Origin: Maribacter aestuarii | Lineage (GTDB): Bacteria > Bacteroidota > Bacteroidia > Flavobacteriales > Flavobacteriaceae | Assembly: GCF_027474845.2 (NCBI RefSeq) | Contig: NZ_CP107031.2 | Span: 2,432,501-2,496,500 of the forward strand | DNA length: 64,000 nt | Direction of reading: 5' to 3' | Shown here: in pieces, positions 25,656 through 36,320 of the stretch | Layout of the letters: every line of letters starts with the position of its first letter | Numbering within the stretch: the first letter of the stretch is position 1 | The notes under the pieces: generated by a model | Databases searched by the model: none | The model's input: the letters and a program-made list of their open reading frames with translations, nothing else | What the model was told of the DNA's origin: nothing | Translations under genes and position numbers: made by a program

Positions 25656-27950
25656 ATGAGTAAAAAGAAGCAACGACGAGAGGCATTAATCTACCATGCA
25701 AAGCCTCAGCCTGGAAAGATAAAAATTGTCCCGACAAAACCATACTCTACCCAGCGAGACTTGGCTTTGGCCTATTCCCCAGGTGTGGCAGAACCTTGTC
25801 TCGAAATAGCCAAGAACAAAGAAAATGTTTACAAGTATACCTCTAAGGGTAATTTGGTCGCCGTCATTTCTAATGGTACGGCGGTTTTAGGATTGGGTAA
25901 TATTGGTCCGGAAGCTTCTAAGCCTGTCATGGAAGGCAAGAGTTTGCTATTTAAGATTTTCGCGGATATAGACGGAATGGATATTGAAGTGGATACGGAA
26001 GATGTAGATAAGTTTATTGAAACGGTAAAGATGATAGCCCCAACTTTTGGAGGCATCAATCTTGAAGATATTAAGGCACCCGAAGCTTTTGAAATTGAAA
26101 GAAGATTAAAAGAGGAATTGGATATTCCCGTTATGCATGATGATCAACACGGGACCGCTATCATTTCTGCTGCTGCACTGCTTAACGCATTAGAACTTGC
26201 CAAAAAGAAAATTGATAAAGTAAGGATTGTGATTAGCGGAGCCGGAGCTGCCGCAGTTTCTTGTACTAAACTTTATAAGGCTTTTGGAGCTAGAGCCGAA
26301 AACATTGTTATGTTAGACAGTAAAGGTGTCATCCGAAAAGATGCGGAAAACCTTTCCGCATCCAAATTGGAATTTGCCACGGATAGAAAAATTGACACCC
26401 TAGAGGAGGCTATGGTAGATGCTGATGTATTCGTGGGTCTTTCCATAGCGGACATCGTTACCCCGGAAATGCTGAATTCCATGGCTAGCAATCCTATCGT
26501 CTTTGCCATGGCCAATCCAAATCCAGAAATAAATTATGATGTGGCAGTTGCCACCCGAAAAGATATTATTATGGCCACTGGCCGATCAGACCATCCTAAT
26601 CAGGTCAATAATGTACTGGGCTTTCCCTTTATTTTTAGGGGTGCCTTGGACGTAAGGGCTACAGCCATTAACGAACCAATGAAAATGGCCGCTGTTAAGG
26701 CCTTGGCAGAATTAACCAAAGAAACGGTGCCGGAACAGGTGAATATTGTTTACGGTGAAACTAGATTTACCTTCGGAAGGGATTATATTATTCCGAAACC
26801 TTTTGACCAGCGATTAATTTCACGTATTCCTCCTGCAGTTGCAAAAGCTGCCATGGATAGCGGGGTTGCAAAGGCCCCCATAGAGGATTGGGGTAGATAC
26901 GAAGAGGAGTTGTTGCAGCGTTCGGGCAACGACAACAAAGTAGTGCGATTACTGCACAACAGGGCAAAATCCAATACCAAAAGAATTGTCTTTGCAGAGG
27001 CCGATCAACTGGATGTTTTAAAAGCTGCTCAAATCGTACATGAAGAAGGTATAGCGGAACCTATTCTTTTGGGACGCAAGGAAGTTATATTGGAGCTTAA
27101 AAAGGAGCTTGAATTCGATGCCGAAGTCCCGATAGTTGATCCACTTTCCGATGAATTTGAAGAGCGTCACATTAGATATGCCACTAAATTCTGGGAAAGC
27201 AGAAAACGAAGTGGTGCCACTTTATACAGTGCTAAAATAAAAATGAAGGAACGCAACTATTTCGGTGCCATGATGGTATTGGAAGGAGATGCGGATGGAA
27301 TGATATCAGGGTATTCGAGGGCTTATCCTACGGTGGTAAAACCTATTTTTGAAGTTATTGGAAGAGCAACTGGTGTAAAAAAAGTGGCCACTGTGAACAT
27401 CATGATTACGGATAGAGGTCCTTTGTTTCTAGCCGATACTTCGATTAATATAGACCCTAATGCCGAAGAAATTGCGGAGATTGCAAAAATGACAGCTAAC
27501 GTGGCAAGTACTTTTGGCTTCGACCCTGTGATGGCACTTTTAAGCTACGCAAACTTTGGGTCTTCTAATCATCCTCATGCTATTAAGGTTAGGAAAGCAG
27601 TTAGTATTTTACATGAAAATAATCCCGAATTAGTCGTAGATGGAGAAATACAGACGGATTTTGCGCTAAACAAGGCGTTACACGAAAGTAAATTTCCATT
27701 TTCAAAATTGGCAGGAAGGAAAGTGAATACACTCATTTTTCCCAATTTGGAATCTGCCAATATCACGTATAAACTTTTGAAGGAATTAAACAAGTCGGAT
27801 TCTATTGGACCTATTATGGTTGGGCTGCGTAAATCTGTCCATATCATGCAATTAGGTGCGAGTGTGGATGAAATTGTAAATATGACGGCAGTTGCGGTTA
27901 TCGATGCCCAAGAACGGGAGAAGCGTAAGAAGGCGAAGTCTGGTAAATAG
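25656..27950 (+). CDS. maeB: NADP-dependent malic enzyme with phosphotransacetylase-like C-terminus
   Basis: MaeB converts malate to pyruvate and CO2 with NADP. The 764-residue length is that of the two-domain MaeB class. The malic enzyme part (about 1-420) shows SNGTAVLGLGNIG, the metal-binding DDQHGTA, and a Rossmann segment IVISGAGAAAVS. The C-terminal part (about 430-760) is phosphate acetyltransferase-like (GMISGYSRAYPT, DRGPLFLADTSIN) and is thought to act as a regulatory domain that senses acetyl-CoA in this class. It is monocistronic by position. Confidence 0.96.
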   Translation: MSKKKQRREALIYHAKPQPGKIKIVPTKPYSTQRDLALAYSPGVAEPCLEIAKNKENVYKYTSKGNLVAVISNGTAVLGLGNIGPEASKPVMEGKSLLFKIFADIDGMDIEVDTEDVDKFIETVKMIAPTFGGINLEDIKAPEAFEIERRLKEELDIPVMHDDQHGTAIISAAALLNALELAKKKIDKVRIVISGAGAAAVSCTKLYKAFGARAENIVMLDSKGVIRKDAENLSASKLEFATDRKIDTLEEAMVDADVFVGLSIADIVTPEMLNSMASNPIVFAMANPNPEINYDVAVATRKDIIMATGRSDHPNQVNNVLGFPFIFRGALDVRATAINEPMKMAAVKALAELTKETVPEQVNIVYGETRFTFGRDYIIPKPFDQRLISRIPPAVAKAAMDSGVAKAPIEDWGRYEEELLQRSGNDNKVVRLLHNRAKSNTKRIVFAEADQLDVLKAAQIVHEEGIAEPILLGRKEVILELKKELEFDAEVPIVDPLSDEFEERHIRYATKFWESRKRSGATLYSAKIKMKERNYFGAMMVLEGDADGMISGYSRAYPTVVKPIFEVIGRATGVKKVATVNIMITDRGPLFLADTSINIDPNAEEIAEIAKMTANVASTFGFDPVMALLSYANFGSSNHPHAIKVRKAVSILHENNPELVVDGEIQTDFALNKALHESKFPFSKLAGRKVNTLIFPNLESANITYKLLKELNKSDSIGPIMVGLRKSVHIMQLGASVDEIVNMTAVAVIDAQEREKRKKAKSGK

Positions 27951-27951
27951 T

Positions 27952-28003
27952 TTACTGTGGACGGTTGGTAGTAGATAGTGGCAGTCTGCAGTTGGCAGTT
28001 TTT
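27952..28003. repeat. GCAGT-rich intergenic patch
   Basis: Between maeB and ruvA the DNA contains repeated degenerate units built on GTTGGTAGT, AGTGGCAGT, CTGCAGT and GTTGGCAGT, ending in a T tract. The pattern resembles short dispersed intergenic repeats common in flavobacterial genomes. The last CTGC/GCAG pair before the T run could act as a weak terminator for maeB. Confidence 0.45.
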
Positions 28004-28089
28004 TAGTTTTAATCGCTAAACAATAATAATCCGTCAACTTGAACCTTGTTTGAGATTGAGCTTGACACTTGAATTTGAAATTTTAATCC

Positions 28090-28671
28090 ATGATCCACCA
28101 TCTTAAAGGAAAATTAGTAGAAAAAAACCCTACCCATGTCATTATTGAATGTGGAGGTGTAGGCTATTTCGTGAATATCTCATTACACACTTTTTCTAAG
28201 ATTTCGGATGGAGAATCAATAAGTCTATTTACCCATCTACAAATAAAGGAAGATTCCCATACCCTTTTTGGATTCGCCGAAAAATCGGAAAGAGAAATTT
28301 TCCGTTTGTTATTATCCGTTTCAGGAATAGGTTCCAGCACGGCAAGAACCATGTTGTCATCTATGTCTCCCGCCCAAATTAGGGACGCCATTGCCAATGG
28401 AGATGTGCCCTCCATACAGTCCATAAAAGGTATTGGGGCCAAAACGGCTCAGCGGGTAATTTTGGATCTTAAGGACAAGGTTTTAAAAGTCTACGACATA
28501 GACGAAGTTTCCCCAACTCCGAACAATACAAATAAGGATGAAGCGTTATCTGCATTAGAGGTTCTAGGATTTGCTAGAAGACAGGCCGAGAAGGTAGTGG
28601 ATAAAGTCATTTCCCAAGATTCCTCCCTAAGCGTAGAGAACATCATAAAACTTGCGCTCAAAAATTTGTAA
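28090..28671 (+). CDS. ruvA: Holliday junction DNA-binding protein RuvA
   Basis: RuvA forms the tetramer that holds the four-way junction for RuvB. The 193-residue protein shows the N-terminal OB-fold (MIHHLKGKLVEK), two helix-hairpin-helix motifs (LLSVSGIGSSTA and IKGIGAKTAQRV), and the small C-terminal RuvB-contact domain (EALSALEVLGFARRQAEKV). It lies about 7 kb from ruvB. Its stop is 5 bases before the sprA start, so the two may share a transcript. Confidence 0.97.
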   Translation: MIHHLKGKLVEKNPTHVIIECGGVGYFVNISLHTFSKISDGESISLFTHLQIKEDSHTLFGFAEKSEREIFRLLLSVSGIGSSTARTMLSSMSPAQIRDAIANGDVPSIQSIKGIGAKTAQRVILDLKDKVLKVYDIDEVSPTPNNTNKDEALSALEVLGFARRQAEKVVDKVISQDSSLSVENIIKLALKNL

Positions 28672-28676
28672 TAAGT

Positions 28677-31600
28677 TTGAAACAAGGGGCAACTAAATTT
28701 CTTAAAATAGCTTTTAAGTACCTTTTCCTATTCGTATTATTTTTTGCAGTTACGGAGACTTCCATAGCCCAAGAAACGGATACGCAGGAGATAGACTCCG
28801 TTAAAACAGGATTTGACCTTGGGCGTATAGTCCTAGAAAATCCGGATAGCATTGTTTCCAAGTATATTTATGACCCCAAGCTGGACCGCTATATCTACAA
28901 TGAGCAAATAGGGGATTTTGATATTGGATATCCGATTATCCTAACCCCCGACCAGTATTTTGATCTTATTCGGAAAGAAGGAATCAAATCCTATTTCAAG
29001 GAAAAATCCGATGCCTACTCAGGAAAGAAAGAAGGAAGCGAGGAGGCCCGTAAGAATTTGTTGCCCAACTTTTATGTCAATAATAATTTCTTTCAATCCG
29101 TTTTTGGAGGCAATACCATAGAAGTAATTCCACAAGGTTCTGTGGCGATGGATTTGGGGATAATCTGGCAGAAAAACGATAACCCCTCCTTATCTCCTAG
29201 GAACAGAACAAATTTATCATTCGATTTTGACCAACGCATCAGTCTAAGTATGCTGGGTAAAATAGGGGAGCGGCTTCAAGTAACCGCTAACTACGATACC
29301 GAAGCAACTTTTGATTTTCAGAATATAGTAAAACTGGATTATACGCCAACGGAGGACGACATTATTCGGAAGATTGAAATTGGAAATGTAAACATGCCAT
29401 TGAACAGTTCCTTAATTCAAGGAGCGCAAAGTTTATTTGGGGTAAAGACGCAATTACAATTCGGAAAGACTACCGTTACTGCAGTTTTTTCAGAGCAACG
29501 TTCCCAAAATAATACGGTGGTTGCCCAAGGTGGAGGTACCCTGAACGAGTTTTCAATTACCGCCCTAGATTATGATGAGGACAAGCATTTCTTCTTGGCC
29601 CAATATTTTAGGGACAACTATGACAGGGCATTATCTACCTACCCTTACATTCAAAGCCAGATTCAGATAACACGATTGGAAGTATGGGTAACCAATAGGA
29701 GCCAACAGACCTTAAACGTTAGAAATGTAGTGGCGCTTCAGGATTTAGGAGAGCCGAATGAAGACCAAACTAGGATTGGGCAAAATAATGGTCACGCCGC
29801 TGGTTTCTTTAATAATCCAACAGACTCAAGGCCACGAAATAACGCCAATGACTTTGATCCAGCTCTTATCGGAAATGGAGGCGCTCTTACGGATAATATA
29901 AGGGATATTGCTACAGTTGAGAATGGTTTTAACCCTGCTAGGTTTATAAACAATTACACCCCTAATCAAGGTTTTGATTATGCTATCCTGGAGAACGCAA
30001 GAAAATTGGAGCAGGGACGCGATTATGATTTTAACTCCCAATTGGGCTACTTATCCTTGAACCAGCGCCTGAGCAACGATGAGGTTCTGGGTGTGGCATT
30101 TCAATACACATTTCAAGGTGAAGTCTTTCAGGTTGGGGAGTTTGCCAATGGTGGTCTAGATGCCACTACGGTGTCTGCAGGTGCCAATCCAATTATTGAA
30201 AACAATACTTTGGTGTTGAAGCTTTTAAAAAGTAACATCACCAATATAGGAGATCCTATTTGGAATTTGATGATGAAGAACATCTATGCGACCGGGGCCT
30301 TCCGTCTGAGCGAGGACGATTTTAAACTGAACATCCTTTATTCCGACCCTACGCCACGTAACTACATTACCCCAATTGTTGATTTTCCGCAGCCCGTAAA
30401 CGGCAATAAACCTCTGCAGGAACGTATTTTATTGGATGTTTTTAATTTGGATAGACTAAACGTGTATAACGATTTGCAGCCGGGCGGGGACGGTTTTTTT
30501 GATTTTCTGCCAGGAATAACTGTGGATACCCAAGGTGGGAGAATCGTTTTTACAACGGTAGAACCTTTTGGGGAGTACCTGTTTAACCAACTTGGTGGGG
30601 GCGACTATAGTAACGAATCTGCCTATAATGAAAATCAGGAACAATATGTTTTTAGGGATATGTACGAGCTTACCAAAGCAGCTGCATTACAAGATCCCGA
30701 GAAAAATAAATTTCTTTTGAAAGGTAGGTATAAAGCCGAAGGGAGTAATGGTATTCCAATAGGTGCTTTTAATGTGCCCAGAGGTTCGGTTAGGGTAACC
30801 GCAGGAGGAAGACAATTGCAGGAAGGTATTGATTATACAGTGAACTATCAGGCGGGAACGGTCCAGATTTTGGATCCAAGTCTGGAGGCTTCCAATACGC
30901 CCATTAATATTTCCGTAGAGAACAACGCAGTTTTTGGTCAACAGACCAGACGATTTACAGGCGTAAATGTGGAACATCAATTCAACAAGAATTTTGTACT
31001 TGGAGGTACGTTACTCAATTTGAACGAAAGACCATTGACCCAAAAATCTAATTTTGGGGTGGAGCCTGTGAACAATACTATTTTTGGCCTTAATGGAAAT
31101 TTTTCAACAGAAGTTCCGTGGCTCACCAGGATGGTCAACAAACTACCGAATATAGATACCGATGTACCTTCCAATATTTCGGTCCGTGCTGAAGTAGCCT
31201 GGTTACAACCTAATTCGCCCAAAAATGCCGACTTTCAGGGAGAGACTACGACCTATCTTGATGATTTTGAAGGGGCACAGGCGCTGATAGACATTAGGGC
31301 CTCTTTAGGATGGACTTTGGCCAGTACACCCTTGGAGTTTGCACCTGGCGGACAATTGTCGGGAAGTTCGCCCGAGGATCCGGCCAATCTAGAAAACGGT
31401 TTTGGAAGGGCAAAAATGGCCTGGTATACTATTGACCCTATCTTTTATACCAATCAAAGACCAGGGGGTATAAGTGACAACGATATTTCTACAAACCCTA
31501 CACGAAGGGTCTTTATTGATGAGGTCTTTCCACAAGTGGATATTGCCCAAGGCCAAACAACGGTCCAGGGAACATTGGACGTCGCTTATTACCCGACTCA

Positions 31601-34600
31601 GAAAGGTCCATACAACAACAACCCGGATTTTGTTAGTGCGCCTCCGACCGAGAAATGGGCTGGGATAATGAGGTCGTTGAGCAGTACCAATTTTGAACAG
31701 GCGAATGTGGAGTTCGTACAGTTTTGGGTAATGGATCCCTATGTGGATGGTGAAGCCACCAGTGTTGGAGAACTCGTTTTGAACTTGGGAAATATTTCCG
31801 AGGATGTCTTGAAGGACGGCAAAAAGCAATATGAAAATGGACTGCCTGGAGTGGATAGTAATGACTTTGTTGCACCTACCTCATGGGGAGAGGTTCCGGC
31901 CACGCAATCTTTGGTATATGCCTTTGATGCCAGCGAGGCCAATAGGGCTTTGCAGGATATTGGTTTTGATGGATTGAACGATGCCGCGGAACAAGCAATT
32001 TATGACAGCAACCCTGGACCGGATCCGGCCTTGGACAACTATCAATATTATCTGAACAGAGAAGGTGGGATTTTAGAGCGTTATTTGGATTTTAATAATC
32101 CGGATGGTAACTCACCGGTACAAGTAACCAATACAAACAGGGGGTCCACGACACTCCCGGATGTTGAGGATATTGATAGAGATTTAACCATGAATACGGT
32201 GAACAGTTATTACGAGTATCGTATTCAGATTAAGCCGAACACGACCATCAATGACCAATATGTCACCGATATCAAGGAGGGTATTACCCCAACACTTCCA
32301 AATGGCGATCAATTGAACCGTAGGTGGATACAGTATAAAATTCCATTGAGCGATTTTAGCGATGCTGTTGGAGGAATCACCGATTTCAGGTCCATCAGTT
32401 TCATGCGGATGTATATGACAGGATTTTCAAGCCCTACGGTACTTCGTTTTGCAACCTTGGATTTGGTGCGCGGGGATTGGAGAACGTATACCAAAACACT
32501 TCAAGATCCGGATATTGATAATGACCCTTCCGATGATGGTACCACTTTAGATGTGAATACCGTAAATATTGAAGAAAACAACGGTAGGTTTCCAATTCCC
32601 TATGTTCTGCCACCAGGTGTTGTACGGGAACAATTGAACAATAACAATACGATAATACGCCAAAATGAGCAGTCACTCTCGTTACTGGTAGAAGGTCTTG
32701 AGGCACAGGATTCGCGTGGGGTTTTTAAGAACTTGAATATTGATATACGTCAATATGAAAAAATAAAAATGTTCATGCATGCCGAGAAAATCGTAGATAG
32801 CGATTATGCCGATAGTTCTACGCCCCTAGTTGGTTTCTTGCGTATGGGAACGGATTTCTCACAGAACTACTATCAAGTGGAGCTTCCATTGCAGTTCACC
32901 CCTTTCAATGCTGTTTCCGAAATCGAAATATGGCCGGAGGTAAATGAAATTGATTTGGCCTTAAGTGATTTGAACAAAGTGAAATCGTTATGGATTCAAG
33001 GTGGCGATTTGAGCGAAGTGCGTTTCTTTGAGGTGGAGAACGGCGAAGTTTTCCCGGTGGATGAATTTGCACCAAGGACACCAGGCAGACTAAGGATAGG
33101 AATTAAGGGTAACCCATCATTGGGGAGTATACGAAGTATTATGGTCGGTATCAAGAACCAAGATAACTTACCGGCACGAGGCGAGGTTTGGTTCAATGAG
33201 TTACGATTGGCCGGACTGGATAATAATGGGGGCTGGGCAGCGGTAGCAGCAATCGATGCCAATATCGCCGATTTCGCCAATGTAACGGCCACGGGAAGTA
33301 CCAGTACTTCAGGCTTTGGCTCCATAGACCAGATGCCTAATGAAAGAGCACGGGAAGATGCTACCTCCTACGATGTGGTAACCAATGTGAATGTGGGGCA
33401 GTTATTACCTCCAAAATGGGGAATTCAACTTCCTTTTAATTATGGGATATCCGAACAGATCATTACCCCGGAGTTTGACCCGGTTTACGATGATTTGAAA
33501 TTGGATGACCTCATTGATGCAGCACCTAATCAAGAGGCTGCGGAAGAGATACTGGAACAGGCGGAAGATTATACGAAGCGAACTAGCATCAATCTCATAG
33601 GAGTGCGTAAAAACAGGGGAGATGAAGCTGATGAAAATTTCTATGACATCGAAAACTTTACGTTCAATTATTCCTATAACGAAACAGATCATCGGGATTT
33701 CGAGATCGCCGAGTTGCGTGATCAAAATGTAAACACAGGGTTTGTGTACAATCATAGTTTCGACCCAGTAGAAGTGGCGCCTTTTAAAAAGAGCGATTCC
33801 CTTTTCACCGGTAAATATTGGCAGTGGCTCAAAGAATTGAATTTAAATTTGTTGCCGACGAGTGTATCGGTTAACTCTAACATCAATAGACAATTCAATG
33901 CGCAACGTTTTAGGGATGTTCGGGAAGAAGGTGTGGAGCGTCTGGAACTGCCGGAACTGCAGCAGCGTAATTACCTATTCAATTGGCAATATGCGGTTAA
34001 CTACAATTTGACTAAATCACTTCGATTAAATTTGACGGCTTCCAATAACAACATTGTCCGTAATTATTTTGAGGATAATGAAGACCCTAATTCACCCATA
34101 GACCAGAGATTGGGCCTTTGGGATGGTTTCTTTGATATTGGGGAGCCGAACAGACATTCACAGCAAATGCAGTTGAATTATGATGTTCCTTTTGCCAAAA
34201 TACCGGCCCTTGATTTCATCAATGCACAATATTCCTATACTAGTAATTTTGATTGGCAACGAGGCGGTGATGCCTTGAGAGAAGTAGTCGGTAGCGATAT
34301 CAATACCATCCAAAATGCCAATACCCACACTTTAACCTCGTCCTTAACCCTTCAAAAGTTCTATGATCGAATTGGATTAAAGAAACGAGAGTCCGTATCA
34401 AAAGCTCCAGCAGGGCCTATTAGAAGGGACAAAGCGGGTGTTGCGGCTGGCGAGCAGGAAAAAATTGAAAAGAAGACCAGCGGCCTTTTTAATACGGTTG
34501 TGGATATTGTAACGATGGTAAAGCGCTTGAACATCAATTATAATGAAAGTAATGGTACGGTACTACCAGGCTATACGCAGTCGGTAGGATTTATAGGTAC

Positions 34601-35831
34601 GGCAAGACCGTCAATAGGTTTTGTTTTTGGTAGTCAGGCAGATGTTCGCTTTGAGGCGGCCAGGAACGGGTGGTTGACCGGGTTTCAGGATTTCAACGAA
34701 CAGTTTATTAAACGCACGAACAAACAGTTGAACCTAACGGCAACGGCACAACCTACAAAAGATATAACGATAGATTTGGTAACGGACAGACAGTATTCCA
34801 ATAGCTATCAAGAAAATTTTAATGTCGATGTTTCTGGGGATGAACCTTTTTATGACGCACAGCTAGGAAATAATTTTGGAAGCTTTAGCATTTCAACCAT
34901 GATGATAGGTACGGCATTTGGCAAGAGCGATGAGTTCGATTCCGATACTTTTCAGGAATTCAAGGATAACCGAATTACCATTGCCAATAGACTGGTATCC
35001 GATAGAGGTGAAGCCACTGGGACCTTGGATGAAGACGGATTCCCGCAGCGATACGGAAAAACGCAACAGGAAGTGCTGCTTCCCGCATTTTTTGCGGCCT
35101 ACACCGGACAGGATGTTGACCGCGTGAACTTGGACATATTCAGGCAAATCCCTATTCCCAACTGGAACATAAAGTACACGGGACTGATGAAAAACAAGTG
35201 GTTCAAGAAAAAATTCAAGCGATTTTCATTAAGCCATGGATACAGGGCGGCCTACAGTATTAATTCTTTCCAAACGAACCTGGAAAAGGAAAATGGAAGC
35301 ATCGATTTAGAAACTGGCGATTTGCTACCAGATTTAATCCTGAACAATGTGGTGCTTACAGACCAGTTTAATCCGTTGATGCGGGTAGACTTTGAAATGC
35401 AAAACTCCATCAGTGTCTTGGCGGAAGTACGAACGGATAGGGCCCTCTCCTTGAGTTTTGACAATAATTTAATGACCGAAATTAACGGTAAGGAATATAC
35501 GGTTGGCTTAGGATATCGAATTAAGGACGTTAAAATGGTGACCAATATAGGGGGAAACAAAACACGCCTTAAGGGAGATTTGAACCTAAAAGCAGATGCC
35601 ACGCTTAGGGACAACATCACCATTATCAGGAATTTGGATATTGATAACAATCAAATCACATCAGGTCAAAATCTATTGTCCATAAAATTTACGGCGGATT
35701 ATGCGCTCAGCAAGCAACTTAATGCTTTGTTTTTCTATGATCACTCCTTCTCGCAGTTTGCGGTCTCCACCGCGTTTCCACAGACCACGGTCAACGCAGG
35801 ATTTACCTTGCGATATAATTTTGGTAACTAG
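28677..35831 (+). CDS. sprA: Type IX secretion outer-membrane translocon SprA (Sov)
   Basis: SprA is the very large beta-barrel through which type IX substrates leave the outer membrane; it is also needed for gliding in motile relatives. The 2384 residues match the family's 2300-2500. A signal peptide ends near TSIAQ, and the rest is the beta-rich, Tyr/Asn/Asp-rich sequence typical of the barrel and its plug loops, including the N-terminal PNFYVNNNFFQSVFGG segment. The only start that precedes the signal peptide is TTG at 28677; there is no in-frame ATG before the leader ends. The frame is unbroken over 7 kb. Confidence 0.96.
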   Translation: MKQGATKFLKIAFKYLFLFVLFFAVTETSIAQETDTQEIDSVKTGFDLGRIVLENPDSIVSKYIYDPKLDRYIYNEQIGDFDIGYPIILTPDQYFDLIRKEGIKSYFKEKSDAYSGKKEGSEEARKNLLPNFYVNNNFFQSVFGGNTIEVIPQGSVAMDLGIIWQKNDNPSLSPRNRTNLSFDFDQRISLSMLGKIGERLQVTANYDTEATFDFQNIVKLDYTPTEDDIIRKIEIGNVNMPLNSSLIQGAQSLFGVKTQLQFGKTTVTAVFSEQRSQNNTVVAQGGGTLNEFSITALDYDEDKHFFLAQYFRDNYDRALSTYPYIQSQIQITRLEVWVTNRSQQTLNVRNVVALQDLGEPNEDQTRIGQNNGHAAGFFNNPTDSRPRNNANDFDPALIGNGGALTDNIRDIATVENGFNPARFINNYTPNQGFDYAILENARKLEQGRDYDFNSQLGYLSLNQRLSNDEVLGVAFQYTFQGEVFQVGEFANGGLDATTVSAGANPIIENNTLVLKLLKSNITNIGDPIWNLMMKNIYATGAFRLSEDDFKLNILYSDPTPRNYITPIVDFPQPVNGNKPLQERILLDVFNLDRLNVYNDLQPGGDGFFDFLPGITVDTQGGRIVFTTVEPFGEYLFNQLGGGDYSNESAYNENQEQYVFRDMYELTKAAALQDPEKNKFLLKGRYKAEGSNGIPIGAFNVPRGSVRVTAGGRQLQEGIDYTVNYQAGTVQILDPSLEASNTPINISVENNAVFGQQTRRFTGVNVEHQFNKNFVLGGTLLNLNERPLTQKSNFGVEPVNNTIFGLNGNFSTEVPWLTRMVNKLPNIDTDVPSNISVRAEVAWLQPNSPKNADFQGETTTYLDDFEGAQALIDIRASLGWTLASTPLEFAPGGQLSGSSPEDPANLENGFGRAKMAWYTIDPIFYTNQRPGGISDNDISTNPTRRVFIDEVFPQVDIAQGQTTVQGTLDVAYYPTQKGPYNNNPDFVSAPPTEKWAGIMRSLSSTNFEQANVEFVQFWVMDPYVDGEATSVGELVLNLGNISEDVLKDGKKQYENGLPGVDSNDFVAPTSWGEVPATQSLVYAFDASEANRALQDIGFDGLNDAAEQAIYDSNPGPDPALDNYQYYLNREGGILERYLDFNNPDGNSPVQVTNTNRGSTTLPDVEDIDRDLTMNTVNSYYEYRIQIKPNTTINDQYVTDIKEGITPTLPNGDQLNRRWIQYKIPLSDFSDAVGGITDFRSISFMRMYMTGFSSPTVLRFATLDLVRGDWRTYTKTLQDPDIDNDPSDDGTTLDVNTVNIEENNGRFPIPYVLPPGVVREQLNNNNTIIRQNEQSLSLLVEGLEAQDSRGVFKNLNIDIRQYEKIKMFMHAEKIVDSDYADSSTPLVGFLRMGTDFSQNYYQVELPLQFTPFNAVSEIEIWPEVNEIDLALSDLNKVKSLWIQGGDLSEVRFFEVENGEVFPVDEFAPRTPGRLRIGIKGNPSLGSIRSIMVGIKNQDNLPARGEVWFNELRLAGLDNNGGWAAVAAIDANIADFANVTATGSTSTSGFGSIDQMPNERAREDATSYDVVTNVNVGQLLPPKWGIQLPFNYGISEQIITPEFDPVYDDLKLDDLIDAAPNQEAAEEILEQAEDYTKRTSINLIGVRKNRGDEADENFYDIENFTFNYSYNETDHRDFEIAELRDQNVNTGFVYNHSFDPVEVAPFKKSDSLFTGKYWQWLKELNLNLLPTSVSVNSNINRQFNAQRFRDVREEGVERLELPELQQRNYLFNWQYAVNYNLTKSLRLNLTASNNNIVRNYFEDNEDPNSPIDQRLGLWDGFFDIGEPNRHSQQMQLNYDVPFAKIPALDFINAQYSYTSNFDWQRGGDALREVVGSDINTIQNANTHTLTSSLTLQKFYDRIGLKKRESVSKAPAGPIRRDKAGVAAGEQEKIEKKTSGLFNTVVDIVTMVKRLNINYNESNGTVLPGYTQSVGFIGTARPSIGFVFGSQADVRFEAARNGWLTGFQDFNEQFIKRTNKQLNLTATAQPTKDITIDLVTDRQYSNSYQENFNVDVSGDEPFYDAQLGNNFGSFSISTMMIGTAFGKSDEFDSDTFQEFKDNRITIANRLVSDRGEATGTLDEDGFPQRYGKTQQEVLLPAFFAAYTGQDVDRVNLDIFRQIPIPNWNIKYTGLMKNKWFKKKFKRFSLSHGYRAAYSINSFQTNLEKENGSIDLETGDLLPDLILNNVVLTDQFNPLMRVDFEMQNSISVLAEVRTDRALSLSFDNNLMTEINGKEYTVGLGYRIKDVKMVTNIGGNKTRLKGDLNLKADATLRDNITIIRNLDIDNNQITSGQNLLSIKFTADYALSKQLNALFFYDHSFSQFAVSTAFPQTTVNAGFTLRYNFGN

Positions 35832-35886
35832 CCTATAACATCGTTTTTCTCGTAAAATTAAGGCGTAAAATAGCCTTGAATATATT

Positions 35887-35918
35887 TTTGAATACCTTCT
35901 CGGAATCCTTTACTTTTG
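35887..35918 (+). promoter_or_regulatory. Promoter of gcvH
   Basis: TTTG at 35887-35890 and TACTTTTG at 35911-35918 are separated by 20 bases, matching the Bacteroidota -33/-7 consensus closely. It predicts a start of transcription near 35922 and an 18-base leader to the ATG at 35940. It is the best promoter match I found. Confidence 0.7.
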
Positions 35919-35939
35919 TTCGATAACAAAAATTTTACA

Positions 35940-36320
35940 ATGAACATACCATCGGATTTAAAATACACAAAGGACCATGAGTGGGTTCGGATAGAAGGTG
36001 ATATCGCCACAGTGGGGATTACGGACTTTGCCCAGGGGGAATTGGGTGATATTGTTTATGTTGAAGTGGATACTTTGGATGAGACGCTGGATAGAGAAGC
36101 TGTCTTTGGAACAGTAGAAGCGGTAAAGACCGTTTCTGATTTGTTTCTTCCACTTTCAGGTGAACTAGTAGAGTTTAATGAAGCCTTGGAAGATGAACCG
36201 GAAAAGGTTAATTCTGACCCCTATGGCGAAGGGTGGATGGTAAAAATTAAGTTTAGCAATAAAGATGAGATAAGTGATTTATTAAGTGATGCAGATTACA
36301 AAGAATTAGTAGGTGCTTAG
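35940..36320 (+). CDS. gcvH: Glycine cleavage system H protein
   Basis: GcvH is the lipoyl carrier of the glycine cleavage complex. From the ATG at 35940 the protein has 126 residues. The lipoylated Lys is K63 in [12 protein letters not shown]. The conserved [10 protein letters not shown] and the C-terminal GEGWMVKIK complete the fold. A frame extended eight codons upstream begins at a TTG inside the -7 promoter element and is rejected. Other gcv genes are not in the window. Confidence 0.97.
   Translation: MNIPSDLKYTKDHEWVRIEGDIATVGITDFAQGELGDIVYVEVDTLDETLDREAVFGTVEAVKTVSDLFLPLSGELVEFNEALEDEPEKVNSDPYGEGWMVKIKFSNKDEISDLLSDADYKELVGA

Noticed and set aside
31633-31875. Several minus-strand frames of 60-150 codons inside sprA
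   Set aside because: They lie fully within a continuous 2384-codon gene and show no recognisable motifs.
35916-35939. Eight-codon N-terminal extension of gcvH from a TTG
   Set aside because: The TTG lies inside a near-perfect -7 promoter element, and GcvH normally begins at the ATG at 35940.
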